DNA of 58,961 nt from Darksidea phi (Eukaryota > Ascomycota > Dothideomycetes > Pleosporales > Lentitheciaceae), in contig JASJFT010000259.1 in NCBI GenBank assembly GCA_030770425.1, positions 1 through 58,961 of the forward strand, given 5' to 3'. Shown here piece by piece: positions 22,597 to 32,914 of the stretch. Each line of letters begins with the position of its first letter. Position 1 is the first letter of the stretch. Both the position numbers and the translations under genes were made by a program. The notes beneath the pieces are model-generated. The model saw nothing but the letters and a program-made list of their open reading frames with translations. It was not told where the DNA came from and did no database searches.

Positions 22597-24071
22597 TCAC
22601 TCAATGATCTTCATCTCCTCTGTCCTATTCTTCGCAAAAGAATTCTTGTGATCATCCCACAAGCGTTGAAGTTCATATATGTACTCGGCATGCACCTGGT
22701 CGACGTAGTCTTTCTCTGGATTTTGATTCTGAACAACACGGATGGGTCGGCCGACAACAATGTTCATGGGTCGTCGATAAGGCATCATGCCCACGTCGTA
22801 GTTGAAGATGCCGCGTGCATGGAAGATGGGAACGGTCCAGCCCATGACCTTCTTGACAAAGAGTTGGATCTTGTTGAGCCACGGATGCAAATGGGGATCC
22901 AGCTGCTCGTAGATGTCGTTCTCGCCGAAGCCGAAGACTGGCACCAGATCAGCACCTTGGCGAATGGCCAGTTTGATAAAGCCCTGACGGCGGTTGAGGA
23001 TGAGGCGGTGGGTGCCGGGCTTCGACTCAAGCGATTCGCGGGCTCCACCAACGACTATGGTGATGGCGCGGCCCATGCCCTCTCCGTTCCTGCCGCCCTT
23101 TGACAGTATATTCTCGCACGATTCGCGAGACACAGAGGCCAGGCCCATGCGCAGCGCATACTCGCGATAGAGCGGCAGCTTGAAGTTGCCCTCGAGGGTC
23201 AACAGTGTATTTGTGATGCCGGGAAACAGGTTGGAGAAGCCGAGTGCCTCGGTGGCAAAGGCAGCGAAGGCGCCGTGGGAGATGATGCCGTGCGGGTGGT
23301 AGCCGAAGACGTACTTGCGCGTGGGCTCCAGCTCCTGCGAGCGATGGAGACGGGCAGGGAAGTACGAGGCAAAGGCGGACCAGACGGCCGACTTGCGCCA
23401 GCGCTCGCTGCGGAACGAAAGCTCGCCCGACGCGCCGGCATTGGAGAAGAGGACGTAGAGGGTGTATGGCAGCAGGATGGGCCAGAGGAGGGGAATGGTG
23501 CAGAGGAAGAAGAAGATAGAGACGAGGCCGGCAACGCTGAGCGTGTGCATGAGCACAGCGACCGTCTGCAGGCGGCGCTGGAGGGGGACGTTCCACGGCG
23601 CCCAGCGGATTCTGTGACATGGAGGGTTAGCTACGCCATGTTCGTGCATGTGATTGTGCATGTGATTATGGTTGGGACGTACTTGCTCCTGGACCATCCC
23701 GCGCCCGCCTGGCGTCCCGTCTGTAGCGTCGAGCCCCTACGTGCCAGCGGCTTCGCGTTGGCGGGCGGCTTGACGCTGGTCAGGCCATGCCCATTGCCGT
23801 CGGCGTGCTTCGCGAATGTTTCGCTGTGGATGTGCTCGCCGTGCTTGCGGCCAATGGACCCGTTCGCCTTGAGCGAAGTCTTGCGCCGGTGGCCGCGCGT
23901 GGGGCTCTTGGGGCTGCTGTCCAAGCCCGCGCCCTCGAACTGCTCGGCCTTGATGTGCGGCGGCTTGTGCGATTCCTCAGGCGCCTCCTCGACCGCTTCG
24001 GCGTACGACTTGGGCGGCAGGTCGTGGGCAGCGCGCTCGGTGGGCAGCGAGGGTTCTGTGCTGAGCGACAT
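22597..24071 (-). CDS. Diacylglycerol O-acyltransferase 2 (DGAT2 family)
   Basis: Predicted 467 residues in two exons, 24071-23683 and 23611-22597, split by a 71-nt intron (GTACGT...CACAG). A polar N-terminal extension of about 130 residues comes first. Then come 'RIRWAPWNVPLQRRLQT', hydrophobic segments that anchor the protein in the ER membrane, and the hallmark 'YHPHG' at about residues 234-238. Downstream are 'GARESLESKPGTHRLILNRR', 'GFIKLAIRQGADLVPVFGFG' and 'VGRPIRV', the conserved DGAT2 blocks. It would make triacylglycerol from diacylglycerol and acyl-CoA for lipid droplets. The length is typical of fungal enzymes. The gene is divergent from the STK19-family gene with a 553-bp gap. 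Confidence 0.93.
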
Positions 24072-24624
24072 TGCGAACGATGGACTGCAGCGGTAGCAAT
24101 GCGGGTGCAGAGGACGAGGAAGCGGAGGGAGGAGTGGAGGATATTGCGCGGGTCATGGTGCTTTTGGTGCAGGTGGAGCACGGTCGAGCTTGCCCAAACT
24201 CTCCCGTCATTCGGGGATGACGTTGTCGGTCGCCGGCTCGCTGCGCACCTACCACTAGTCGCCTACAGCCCGGCCATGCAATGGAAATGCCACACGCATC
24301 TTCGACGACGACGCTGAGCGCGCCGAGTTCTACAGATGGCAACATTTAAATGCACATCGCGCGGTTGGCTCCTGCAGACCAAAGATACCTGTACGTAACC
24401 AGACATCCAGACGGCCCGACGTACCTGCTGTGGCGGTGCCGCGGCTCTTTCCTCTCTCGGAGTCGCTCCTTCTCTCCTACACAACGCCCCTGCCACTTCT
24501 GTCGTCTATAATTCGCCACAACGGGAGCATCAACCAATGTCGGATGAGATGACTTGCCTCTTCCCATACATACATTCTGCTCTTCACGCTCCATGTCGCT
24601 GCTTCCGCCCCTCCACGCAGCGCA
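24072..24624. other. Divergent promoter region
   Basis: 553 bp shared by the DGAT2 gene (-) and the STK19-like gene (+). GC-rich, with many chance open frames. No specific element is assigned. Confidence 0.45.
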
Positions 24625-25853
24625 ATGTCCTTCCAAGCGACGGCAGCGCGCTCGTCGCGCATTAGGAAGACGAGGAAACCAAGCGTTGTCGCTGCCTTGG
24701 GCCTCCGGCGCGCGACCTCGTCCCCTTCGACAGCCAGTCCTCGCAGCAAGTCGTCTCACTCGGTCCAGGCCGAGACTCTCGATGAAGATGAAAAGCTCGA
24801 GGATACGGGCGTGATTGCATCGCTCACGTCCGACCTCAACCTCCGTGATGTCCCCCAATACATCGAGTACATCCGCAACCGAATGTTCGATGACATTCCT
24901 ACTAAGGCTGCTGGTATGAATTCGACTCGAATCGCCCAAGTCTTGAACTTCAGGAAATCACTGCCGCCGGTGGTCACAATAGCGCATGTGGATGCTCTGA
25001 GCACCTCGCCGACCAGGATCGAGCGCGAGATCGCTGAATTGACCCAGGCTGGTGTCCTTCGCCGAGTCATAATTCCTCATCGAGGCGCGGGCGCAGCTGC
25101 AGTAGGTGATGGTATCATTTCCATCAAAGAGTGGCGAATGCTCGTGCACATCCATCCGGACCTCGATGCCGCTCTTCAAAGTAAGTTCAACTCTTTGTTT
25201 GACCTCAAGCCCCCTCTAAATCGACCACAGCCAAGTATTTATCCGTCCTGGAAGCCAGTCCAACAGCATCCACCGTGGCCAGCACAGCATTTACGTCCTC
25301 GGAGATATCAGCTCTTACCGCTGCCGGCTTCCTCACGACGGCGACATCCCCGGACACCCGGTCATCGCTTTTTGCCGCCCCCGGCACCGGCAGTCTTTCA
25401 TCTCTGTCGACAGCTGCTTCTCGCCATGCAGCAGGCTCTCTAGAAGCCGTCGGTGGCGCCCTGGCTTCCCAGCACATTCCAGGCGGTGTGCCTGGCCAGC
25501 GCCCGACAGCAACAGCCTACTACAACTTCTCGCTCCCCAATACTGGATCGCACATAAAGCTGCTCATTGAAGCCCGCACGCATCTGCTCAATCTGCTGCA
25601 GAAAACTAGGTACCAAGAGGCGCCGCTAGATGTCCTCCGCGAAAGGTGGGAGGGCAGCATCCTCGGCAAGGATAGCGTCGCCGAGAAAAAGATGGCCAGA
25701 GGTCAATTCTCGGGCGTTTTGCCAGGCCGAACTAAGAAATGGAAGCAGTTCTACGGCTTGCGATTTGAGTGGATCCTTGAAGAGTGCGTCGGCGCAGGCT
25801 TGGTGGAGCTATTCGAGACTGGTAGTGTGGGTCGAGCGGCAAGGGTGACTTGA
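24625..25853 (+). CDS. STK19-family winged-helix protein
   Basis: Predicted 392 residues in two exons, 24625-25180 and 25231-25853, with a 50-nt intron (GTAAGT...CACAG). A basic N-terminus ('SSRIRKTRKPSVVAALGLRR') resembles a nuclear localisation signal. The conserved Stk19 blocks follow: 'QVLNFRKSLPPVVTIAHVDA', 'TRIEREIAELTQAGVLRRV', 'GDGIISIKEWRMLV' and the C-terminal 'KKWKQFYGLRFEWILEECVG'. Despite the name, the human homologue is now regarded as a DNA/chromatin-binding winged-helix protein acting in transcription-coupled repair, not a kinase. No kinase motifs are visible here. The C-terminal half has a Ser/Ala/Thr-rich loop ('TGSLSSLSTAASRHAAGS'). Confidence 0.85.
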
Positions 25854-26370
25854 AGCTCTGTCACTCGTAGCGTTTTGATAATTCTCAATTCTTTCCCCAT
25901 GCCGGACAGTAACGTTCTCCAAATATTCGGTGCTCTTTCAGATCGTATTGTTACCCCTCTTCTATCCCTTTCGTATATTGCAACCTCTATACCTTCACTT
26001 TACAATCTCCTTTTCAGTCTCCAAGAAGAACAATGGCCCAGCTTTGAGCCCCTTTTTGTGTTGTTCATGATGCCTGAAACTGCCATCCCTCACCCAGCAT
26101 GCTTGATGTTTGGAATTACCTTGCTATACTTTCCATAGGGTGTGTATATCTCGTGCCAAGCCCTTCCAAGCTCTCCTTGTCATCGAAAAGCTCGTTGTAG
26201 TTAGTGGGTAAGGTTGTAAAGCGGCGAGTAATAAGATCTCAGTGAGTGAGGAATGAACGATAACCGTCTCAAAACCACTCAGTGCTGTTTGGAAGAGCAT
26301 TGTTGAATTAAGAGGTGGTTCTCATCTTTCGTTTCATCTAAATCACCTCGCTCCAATTATACATTCGAAA
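25854..26370. other. Convergent 3' intergenic region
   Basis: 517 bp between two converging genes. It holds their 3' untranslated regions. T-rich stretches occur but no further feature was recognised. Confidence 0.45.
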
Positions 26371-28150
26371 TTATGCAACCTCTTTGTGATCAACCTCAGC
26401 AACCTGCGTCTCTTTACGCAGGCTATCAACATCGGCCCTATCCTCCGGTACAGGGAGCTGACGCTCCCTCTCGAACCCAAACAGGTGGTCCATCTGGTCA
26501 ATACGTAGACCTTTCGTCTCGTGGATGAAGAAGAAAGCATAAATGCTAGCACACACAAGGCATGACGCAAAGAAGACATACACGCCCCACCCCATGCTTG
26601 TGTACATACTCGGCAGTGCACGCGTAACGACGTACGTCCACAACCACACACTCATACCTGCGAACGGGCCCGATACAGAACGTATCGATGAGGGAAAGAT
26701 CTCAGCCGAGATGATCCAGGGCAAACCGTTAGCACCGAACGACCATGTTGCGCCGAAGATCATGATCATGGCAGTTGCGCCCTTGCCGCCGGCAATCGTT
26801 GAGGCGGACTGTGGAACACCGACGCTGGGGTGGCCAACTGCAATGTAGACGGCGAGGTAGTACTGGCAAAAGGCGCAGGCGAGCGACGAGATGATCCAGG
26901 GCCATTTGCGGCCGAACTTGTCGATGAACCAGGTGAAGAAAATGATAGAGCCTGCGGCTTTGATAATGCCGTAGATGCCAGTCCAGAGAGTGACGTCGGT
27001 GAGACCGATGGATCGGAAGATGGTTGGTGAGTAGTCTGCGGTGACAAGTTAGTAAGTGTCTAAGAAGTAATGGTCACGTCTCGTAGATGCTTACAATTGA
27101 TCGCTGCAGCACCGCTCCAGGCCTGCCACATGAACATAAGGAAGACGAGGAGGAAGCGGTTGCGCATTCCCTTGAGTGACGCCTCCCTCGCCGCAGCCTT
27201 CATGATCTGGCCCAATGTAGCGTTCTCCGAACCGGTCAATGAGGCACGTTCTTTGGCGATCTCGTTCTTGATAAAGTGCACATCTTCAGCAATGTACGGA
27301 TGGCTCTCGGGAAGCATGCGAAGGAAGCTGTAGGCCTTGTATGCCTCCTCATCACGACCACGCTTCAGCAACCACGTTGGGCTCTCCTTCAGCATCGGAA
27401 TCATCAGCGCCAAAAGTCCAGCGGGGATGAGCTGGACGGCCATTGGAATCCTCCACGCGATTGAATCATTGGTGTCGATATTATGCACGATGCCGTAATT
27501 GATCCAGAAACCTATCACAGCACCGGTCTGGTAGAAAGACTCGAAGAAGCCGGTGAGACGTCCACGGATGGCGGGTGGGGAGATCTCAGCAATGTAGATT
27601 GGAGACACGGCTGCGATACCGCCAACACCAAGACCAGTCAAGAGTCGACCGGCATAGATCATGCCGAGCGACTTTGACGGTACCGTGCCAATGGTGCAGA
27701 AAATGGCGCCAATAATGAAGGTGATATCGGACAGGATGACGGTCATGCGACGGCCGAGAAGTTCGAGGGAAAAGTACATGAACAGGGCGCCGAAGAAACC
27801 GCCGGCAGAGTCTGAGAACGCAATTAGTACGGTCCAAGTCCCAGGCGGGCACAAGAGTAGCATACAAATGGAGGTAAGATTGCTCGATATATCGTCTCTC
27901 TCTTTTTTACTCATCTGGTCCATGCCGAAGTCGCGCAAGAAACTTTTTTGCGTAATGGTGGTGCCAATGAAGGCGGAGTCGTAGCCATAGGCGAGCACGC
28001 CCATGGAAATGACGAGAGCGACGGTGTACACACGCCAGTTGTACTATCGCAGGTCAGTAACAATCATCTCAAGTCAACGGCACGAGACACGCGACTCACA
28101 ACTTCTGCCGGCGTCGGTCTGTCCTCCTTCGCGCGAGCGAACCCAGTCAT
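26371..28150 (-). CDS. MFS sugar transporter (hexose/quinate permease type)
   Basis: Predicted 536 residues in four exons: 28150-28100, 28043-27866, 27811-27095 and 27035-26371, with introns of 56, 54 and 59 nt. The short first exon encodes 'MTGFARAKEDRPTPAEV', a start typical of fungal quinate-permease-like proteins. Sugar-porter signatures: 'GYDSAFIGTTI' in helix 1, 'LELLGRR' between helices 2 and 3, 'AGRLLTGLGVGGIAAVSPIY' with 'IAEISPPAIRGRL' (PESPR-like region), 'INYYSPTIF' in helix 7, 'FIDKFGRKWPW', 'PWIISAEIFPSSIRS' and 'FIHETKGL' (PETKG). It imports a sugar or sugar-derived acid with protons. It is divergent from the DapA-family gene, which suggests joint regulation. Confidence 0.92.
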
Positions 28151-28792
28151 CTTGGTTGCTTCCACTCGAGAGAGCGTTGCTGTCGATATAGCCAAACGGG
28201 AAAACAGGCAGGCGATGGGGACCTTATGAGAGGGAGAGAGCTTCGTCTCTTTAAACATGGGTCACGACCTGGGGATGTGGGTTTCTCCACAGTGCCACGG
28301 CCCTGGAATCCCTGAAGCCATCGTGACTCGTCCCAGCCGAGCGGTTGATGCTCGGAGTGGGGATGCGAGTCAAGCCAAGCGATGCCATCCGATGATTCCG
28401 GGGCATCGAAATTAGACAAGGGAGCATGATATGGGGACTCCAGGCGGCGTCACGACCCCATGGAGCGCAAAGGCTGTCGGCTGCGGGACGTTTCGTGGAG
28501 TGCAGATACACGGAGCGGCCAAGATGCTTGTTCCCATCGGATGCGCTTTACCATCCTGGGATTACCTCGGCGCTATATCTGCCGACCCGAGCGACCATCG
28601 TCGCCAACGCTAAGTTCAAGCAGGCGTCCCAACCACGTCATGTTACTGTTGGAACAAGAGCTACCCCACGCGTCGGCCGTCTCGGAATATGGTCTCGGAA
28701 CGCGTACGCGATGAGTGCACAAAATGGAGGGTGCTACCCTTTGGTAGCCATTCGGTTTGCTACTGTTCGCAACCCTCAAACCCACTCTCGTC
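28151..28792. promoter_or_regulatory. Divergent promoter of transporter and DapA-family gene
   Basis: 642 bp between the two start codons. The head-to-head arrangement makes shared control likely. I could not assign a factor site with confidence. Confidence 0.4.
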
Positions 28793-29828
28793 ATGCCTTC
28801 CAACGAGGCCTTCTCTGATGGCACCACTGCCGCTCAATACTCCTTTCCGCCTGGGGTCCACGTTCCATCCCTGACTTTCTTCACAAACGACAAATCACAG
28901 TCAATTGACTGGCAAACCCAAAAGAAGCACTTCGAGTTCCTCATCTCAAGTGGCCTTCATGGCATTGTCATCGCAGGCACAAATGGCGAAGCGGCAACTC
29001 TTTCATCTGAAGAAAAGACCCAACTCGTCCAGACCGCACGACAAGCTGCACAGCAACTTGGCCGGGGCGACCTCCCCATCACAGTCGGTGGTGTAGCAGG
29101 CTGCACCCGCGACGCCATCCAGCAGACCATCGAAGCAAAAGACGCCGGCGCAAATGCCTACCTCGCCCTCGTCCCCTCGTATTTCCATTTCGCCATGAGC
29201 CAAGATGCTATCGTCGCTTTCTTTCAGGAACTCGCAGACGCCTCGCCCATTCCTCTCGTCCTCTACAATTTCCCCGGCGTTGTATCAGGTCTTGACATCA
29301 ACTCCGAGATGCTCGATATCTTAGGCAAGCACAAGAACATAGTTGCTGTCAAGCTCACGTGTGGTGGTATTGCGAAGGTGTCGAGGATATCCGCGAGCTT
29401 CGAGAAGAGCGAGTTTGTTGCGTTGGCGGGCCAGAGTGACTGGTTGATTCCAGCTCTGAGTGTGGGTGGAGTGGGAACGATTACTGGGGTTGCTAATCTT
29501 TATCCTAAGGTGAGATCTTTGGCTTTTCCGTGTTATCACTGCCTTGCCGGGAGCTAATATGACCTAGACTTGCGTTGAAATGTACAAACTCTACCAAGCC
29601 GGCAAGCACGCCGAAGCCTCAGCTCTTCAGATCAAACTCTCCACAACCGAATGGGGCTTCGGCAAGGGCGGTATCAATGGCACAAAGTATGTTGTTGCGC
29701 ACAAGAGGGGATACCCGGAGACGAGCGCCGATTGCAGGAGGCCGTATCCCAGGTATACAGATGAAGAGAAGAGGAACTGGGTGGTGAAGCAGGTGTCGGG
29801 ACTTGATGAGATCGAGAAGTCGCTATAA
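28793..29828 (+). CDS. DapA/N-acetylneuraminate lyase family aldolase
   Basis: Predicted 325 residues in two exons, 28793-29509 and 29568-29828, with a 58-nt intron (GTGAG...CTAG). TIM-barrel class I lyase of the dihydrodipicolinate synthase superfamily: 'GIVIAGTNGEAATLSSEEK' at about 57-75 (substrate carboxylate loop), catalytic Tyr158 in 'LVLYNFPGV' and Schiff-base Lys187 in 'IVAVKLTCGG'. The length is normal for the family. Fungal members include 2-keto-3-deoxy-sugar-acid aldolases of the galacturonate pathway and 4-hydroxy-2-oxoglutarate aldolase-like enzymes. The neighbouring sugar transporter favours a sugar-acid role, but the sequence alone does not decide the substrate. Confidence 0.88.
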
Positions 29829-30023
29829 GTCGCGATCGCCGAGCGCGCCAGGTAATGCACCCGCAAAAATTGCATCAGCATTTCAAGAGATTTATGATAG
29901 ACATGACATTGCATATAGAGTATGAAGATAGATTTATCGACACCAGCTTTTGAACCTCTACCTTCACTTCCAAACACCTTCATAGATCCCTATAGATGCG
30001 ACGTCTCAAGCCTCCTCCCATTC

Positions 30024-30679
30024 TCATCGAGATAAAACGGGACGAATAGGGGAAATCTTTCCGGACGGGTCATGCTTGTCGCATGTCTGCGAACGTAGGC
30101 TAGTGGGACGTCTAATGAGCCCGACCTCTGCTTTGGCGTATGTATCGTCGAACCGGCGGGAGAAGCCGCACATGATCTTCAAATGAGGGCGCTTCTTTGC
30201 TCCCTCAACAACTTGCCTACACTATTTGTTTGGATTTTCATAGTGGGTGTCTTTGGTAAGGCCCGCACGAAACACAGTAAACTTGCCTACATTATAGCCT
30301 CAATGGTCAAGTCAGCTCACCCGCAAGACAGCACGCAAGACTCCAGTCTCCTTCGTACCACATCAACGCCGGTGCTTAACGGCTGCTCAAACAACACATG
30401 CAAGTTCTTATGCATAGCCTTGATCGCCTCCTCGGCGTGCACTGAAGTAGCGGTTCCAACAGCATCAAGGTCTTTGTGTGAGATCATCTTGATATAGTCA
30501 TCATAGACGGCCACAATATAAGGTGCAAGGTGCTTATGACCCTGTTCAGGTCCCCTGGGATCTGGAGTGAAGGTGGCAGCCAATTCGGCGTGGGTGTTTC
30601 GGTTCAGGAAGTTGAGTGCATGGCGGTGACCCATGCGACCGACGCCAGCGGCAGCGACCTGGAGTTTGCGAGACGCCAT
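30024..30679 (-). pseudogene. Truncated Gfo/Idh/MocA dehydrogenase
   Basis: The N-terminal NAD(P)-binding half is clear: 'LQVAAAGVGRMGHRHALNFL' (GxGRMG Rossmann turn), 'DLDAVGTATSVHAEEAIKAM' and 'HVLFEQPLST', where EKP is normal and Gln replaces the conserved Lys. After a disrupted stretch, collinear coding sequence resumes with 'QVVEGAKKRPHLKIMCGFSR' and 'SLRSQTCDKHDPSGK', then stops at 30024. About 190 of the usual 340-380 residues remain; the catalytic C-terminal alpha/beta domain is missing. Relatives act on inositol and other sugars. It lies tail-to-tail with the DapA-family gene and may once have worked with it. Confidence 0.7.
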
Positions 30680-31090
30680 TGTAAAGATGTGCGGCGGCTG
30701 GGTAGCTACCTCAGGGTCGGCGGCAAGATTTACGGTGCGAAAGTAGCAGAGGAATTAGGAGCTGTGCGGTGTGGAACTTGCATTAGGACCTATTCTTATA
30801 CGCTTTCTACATGTTCGGAGAAGGTTTCGCATCTTCCTTTGCTTATGATGATATATGCTCATTGCGAAACAGTGGTTGGGCGATTTGACATCGAAGGCGG
30901 GTTCTGCGTCTCGGTGGAGATTTTCGCACCTAGATATGAATAAGCCCGGAGCCGTAGCACCTGATCGGCCGTAGGACGCCATAACTAAGTTAGCGCACGG
31001 GGTTATTGATCATCCGGGGTTCCTGATCGCCCCACCAAAAACTGGCCACCCTCAGAAAAGACGCGATATCTATCAACAACGCTTTTCAAT
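30680..31090. other. Intergenic region
   Basis: About 410 bp between the dehydrogenase relic and the transposase relic. The right part (about 31000-31090) should contain the 5' end of the transposon, but I could not fix a terminal repeat. Confidence 0.35.
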
Positions 31091-31576
31091 ATGGATCCCC
31101 GTGAGCTAGCTATACAATCAGCTATCAGCGATCTCGATTGGGGTGTTTATAAGAGCCAGCGCGCTGCGGCTAGGGCGTACGGCATAGCTCCATCTACCCT
31201 ATCAACGCGAATCAACGGCGCTGCCAACAGCCGTATTGCTCATCAATATCAACAACGATTGACGCCAGAGCAGGAGGGCTTCCTAGTAGACTGGATACTC
31301 GAGTAGGATATGCATGGCTACCCTCCCTCACACGAGCGCGCTCGAGAGATGGCGATTCGAATTCTACGGATGAACGGCGACCTCGAACCTCTAGGCAAGC
31401 ACTGGGTGTCTAAATTCATCAAGCGGAATCCATGCGTCGCATCAGTTATTGGTAGAAAGCCAGAAGCCCCCCGAGCTGAGGCCTCTACACCAGCACAGGT
31501 ACGCGAGTTTATAAAGCGATTCGAGCAGGTTCGAATACGGCTAGGTATACAGGCAGAGGGTATATGGAATGAGTGA
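31091..31576 (+). pseudogene. pogo/Fot1-like transposase, 5' fragment
   Basis: Encodes the two N-terminal DNA-binding helix-turn-helix units of Tc1/mariner pogo-type transposases. The psq-like unit is 'QRAAARAYGIAPSTLSTRIN' (about residues 24-43). The CENP-B/Tc5-type unit is 'RLTPEQEGFLVDWILE' then 'GYPPSHERAREMAIRIL' and 'LGKHWVSKFIKRNP'. A TAG stop (31304-31306) interrupts the second unit. The DDE catalytic domain is entirely absent: sequence after 31576 belongs to a transcription factor relic. Confidence 0.75.
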
Positions 31577-31599
31577 ACCCGTCAAGTCTTCTGACGGGG

Positions 31600-32740
31600 T
31601 CAACTGACTGGTCAAGGGGACCGCCATCGCACAAGAACAGTTCGCCTTCGGTGGCGAAAAGGAGTCCCAACGAAACGAGTCACATCTCGCCCTTCTCCAA
31701 CTCTACCTTCTCTCCGAACTCTTCGCTCACGCTACGTTGGCCGGTCAAGAACAAAATCGAGGCGCGCCTCTTCCATCATTTCATTGTGCACTGTACGGAC
31801 TGGATCGATGTCTGTGACCCCCGACGGCACTTTGTAAAAGAAGTACTACAGCGGGCAGCACATTTCCCCGTAATTCTGAATGGAATATTAGGCCTCGCTG
31901 CACGCCATCTGTGGTTGATGAGCAAAGCGGGGGAAGTGCCTCCGAGCACTCATAGTTGCGCTCGAAGATCTCCTCGCACACTGGGCGGGAATTTTTCTCG
32001 TGGCAGTAATCCTCCTCTGTCTTCACGAAGGAATGGGCGAGGCAGACGACCAATGTCAGCACGTTTATGTCTCTCACTACACAACAACCACTCAACCTCA
32101 GCAGAGACCATTACCGCCGCTCTTCCGTACTTAGCGAATACGACGACGAGTCTTGGCCCAACCGCATCATCTTCCAATTTGCTAGCATTTTGCGACATGC
32201 CTTCGAAGACGTGTCCTGCTCCAACTCTCTCATACGTGAAAACTGGTCTGACTTGGATGCGGATGTGGAAGAATGGCATCGTACGAAACCATGGACATTC
32301 GCACCCCTCTATGCAGACCCTGACGTCGGCACCACGTTCAATGGTTCGTGGTCTGACCTTCCCACTGCACAAGGCGTAGTTGCAGTCTGTCTGCAATACT
32401 ACCACCTTTGCAAAATTCTTCTTACGATTTACTTACCGAACGCTTCGCTGGTTGGTGTCGCCAGCGTACGGGCGCGTAAAGCGACCGACGCAACCTAACG
32501 GAAGCGTATACACATCACAATCGGGTATGGCATCAGCAATGTGCATTGCCGGAACGCGATATTTCAGGGAAGTCGCATACTAAGTGCTTGCGGAGCGCAT
32601 GTTGTAGATGGGAACGAGCAGCAGGCTTGCGTGGAGTCTCTAGAGAGCTTGCAACGGTTGATTGGATGGAGGACAGACAAGGTGCTCGCTGACTTGCGGG
32701 AGCAGTGGAACATAATGAAGGCCCGATTCTGGATATGTGG
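31600..32740 (+). pseudogene. Fungal transcription factor relic lacking its Zn2Cys6 domain
   Basis: Reads through several frames as the regulatory domain of a Fungal_trans_2-type factor. Blocks are 'IEARLFHHFIVHCTDWIDVC', 'HFPVILNGILGLAARHL', 'ALEDLLAHWAGIFLVAVILL' in another frame, 'DESWPNRIIFQFASILRHAF' with 'EEWHRTKPWTFAPLY', and after another break 'SLQRLIGWRTDKVLADLREQ'. Compared with such factors, an internal stretch of about 30 residues is missing near 32060 and there are at least three frameshifts or stops. No zinc-cluster sequence precedes it; the pogo-like transposase fragment occupies that place. Confidence 0.65.
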
Positions 32741-32914
32741 AGGCTGGCCCAACGAGTCAGTCGGCTTGGCCCGGCTCGCGCTAGCCCAACGAAGTTTCCA
32801 GTCCCCGCATTCCTTCATGCGCAAGAGCCGGGATTTCACCGTGCCGTCTGTATCTAAACACCCCAGCGCTCGCCAACGTCTCTCCCTGCGGCTTACGCGC
32901 ATCCATTCGTTCGC

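Noticed and set aside
23275..24096. 273-codon plus-strand frame across the DGAT2 gene
   Set aside because: It is antisense to a clear DGAT2 coding region; GC-rich coding DNA commonly gives long antisense frames.
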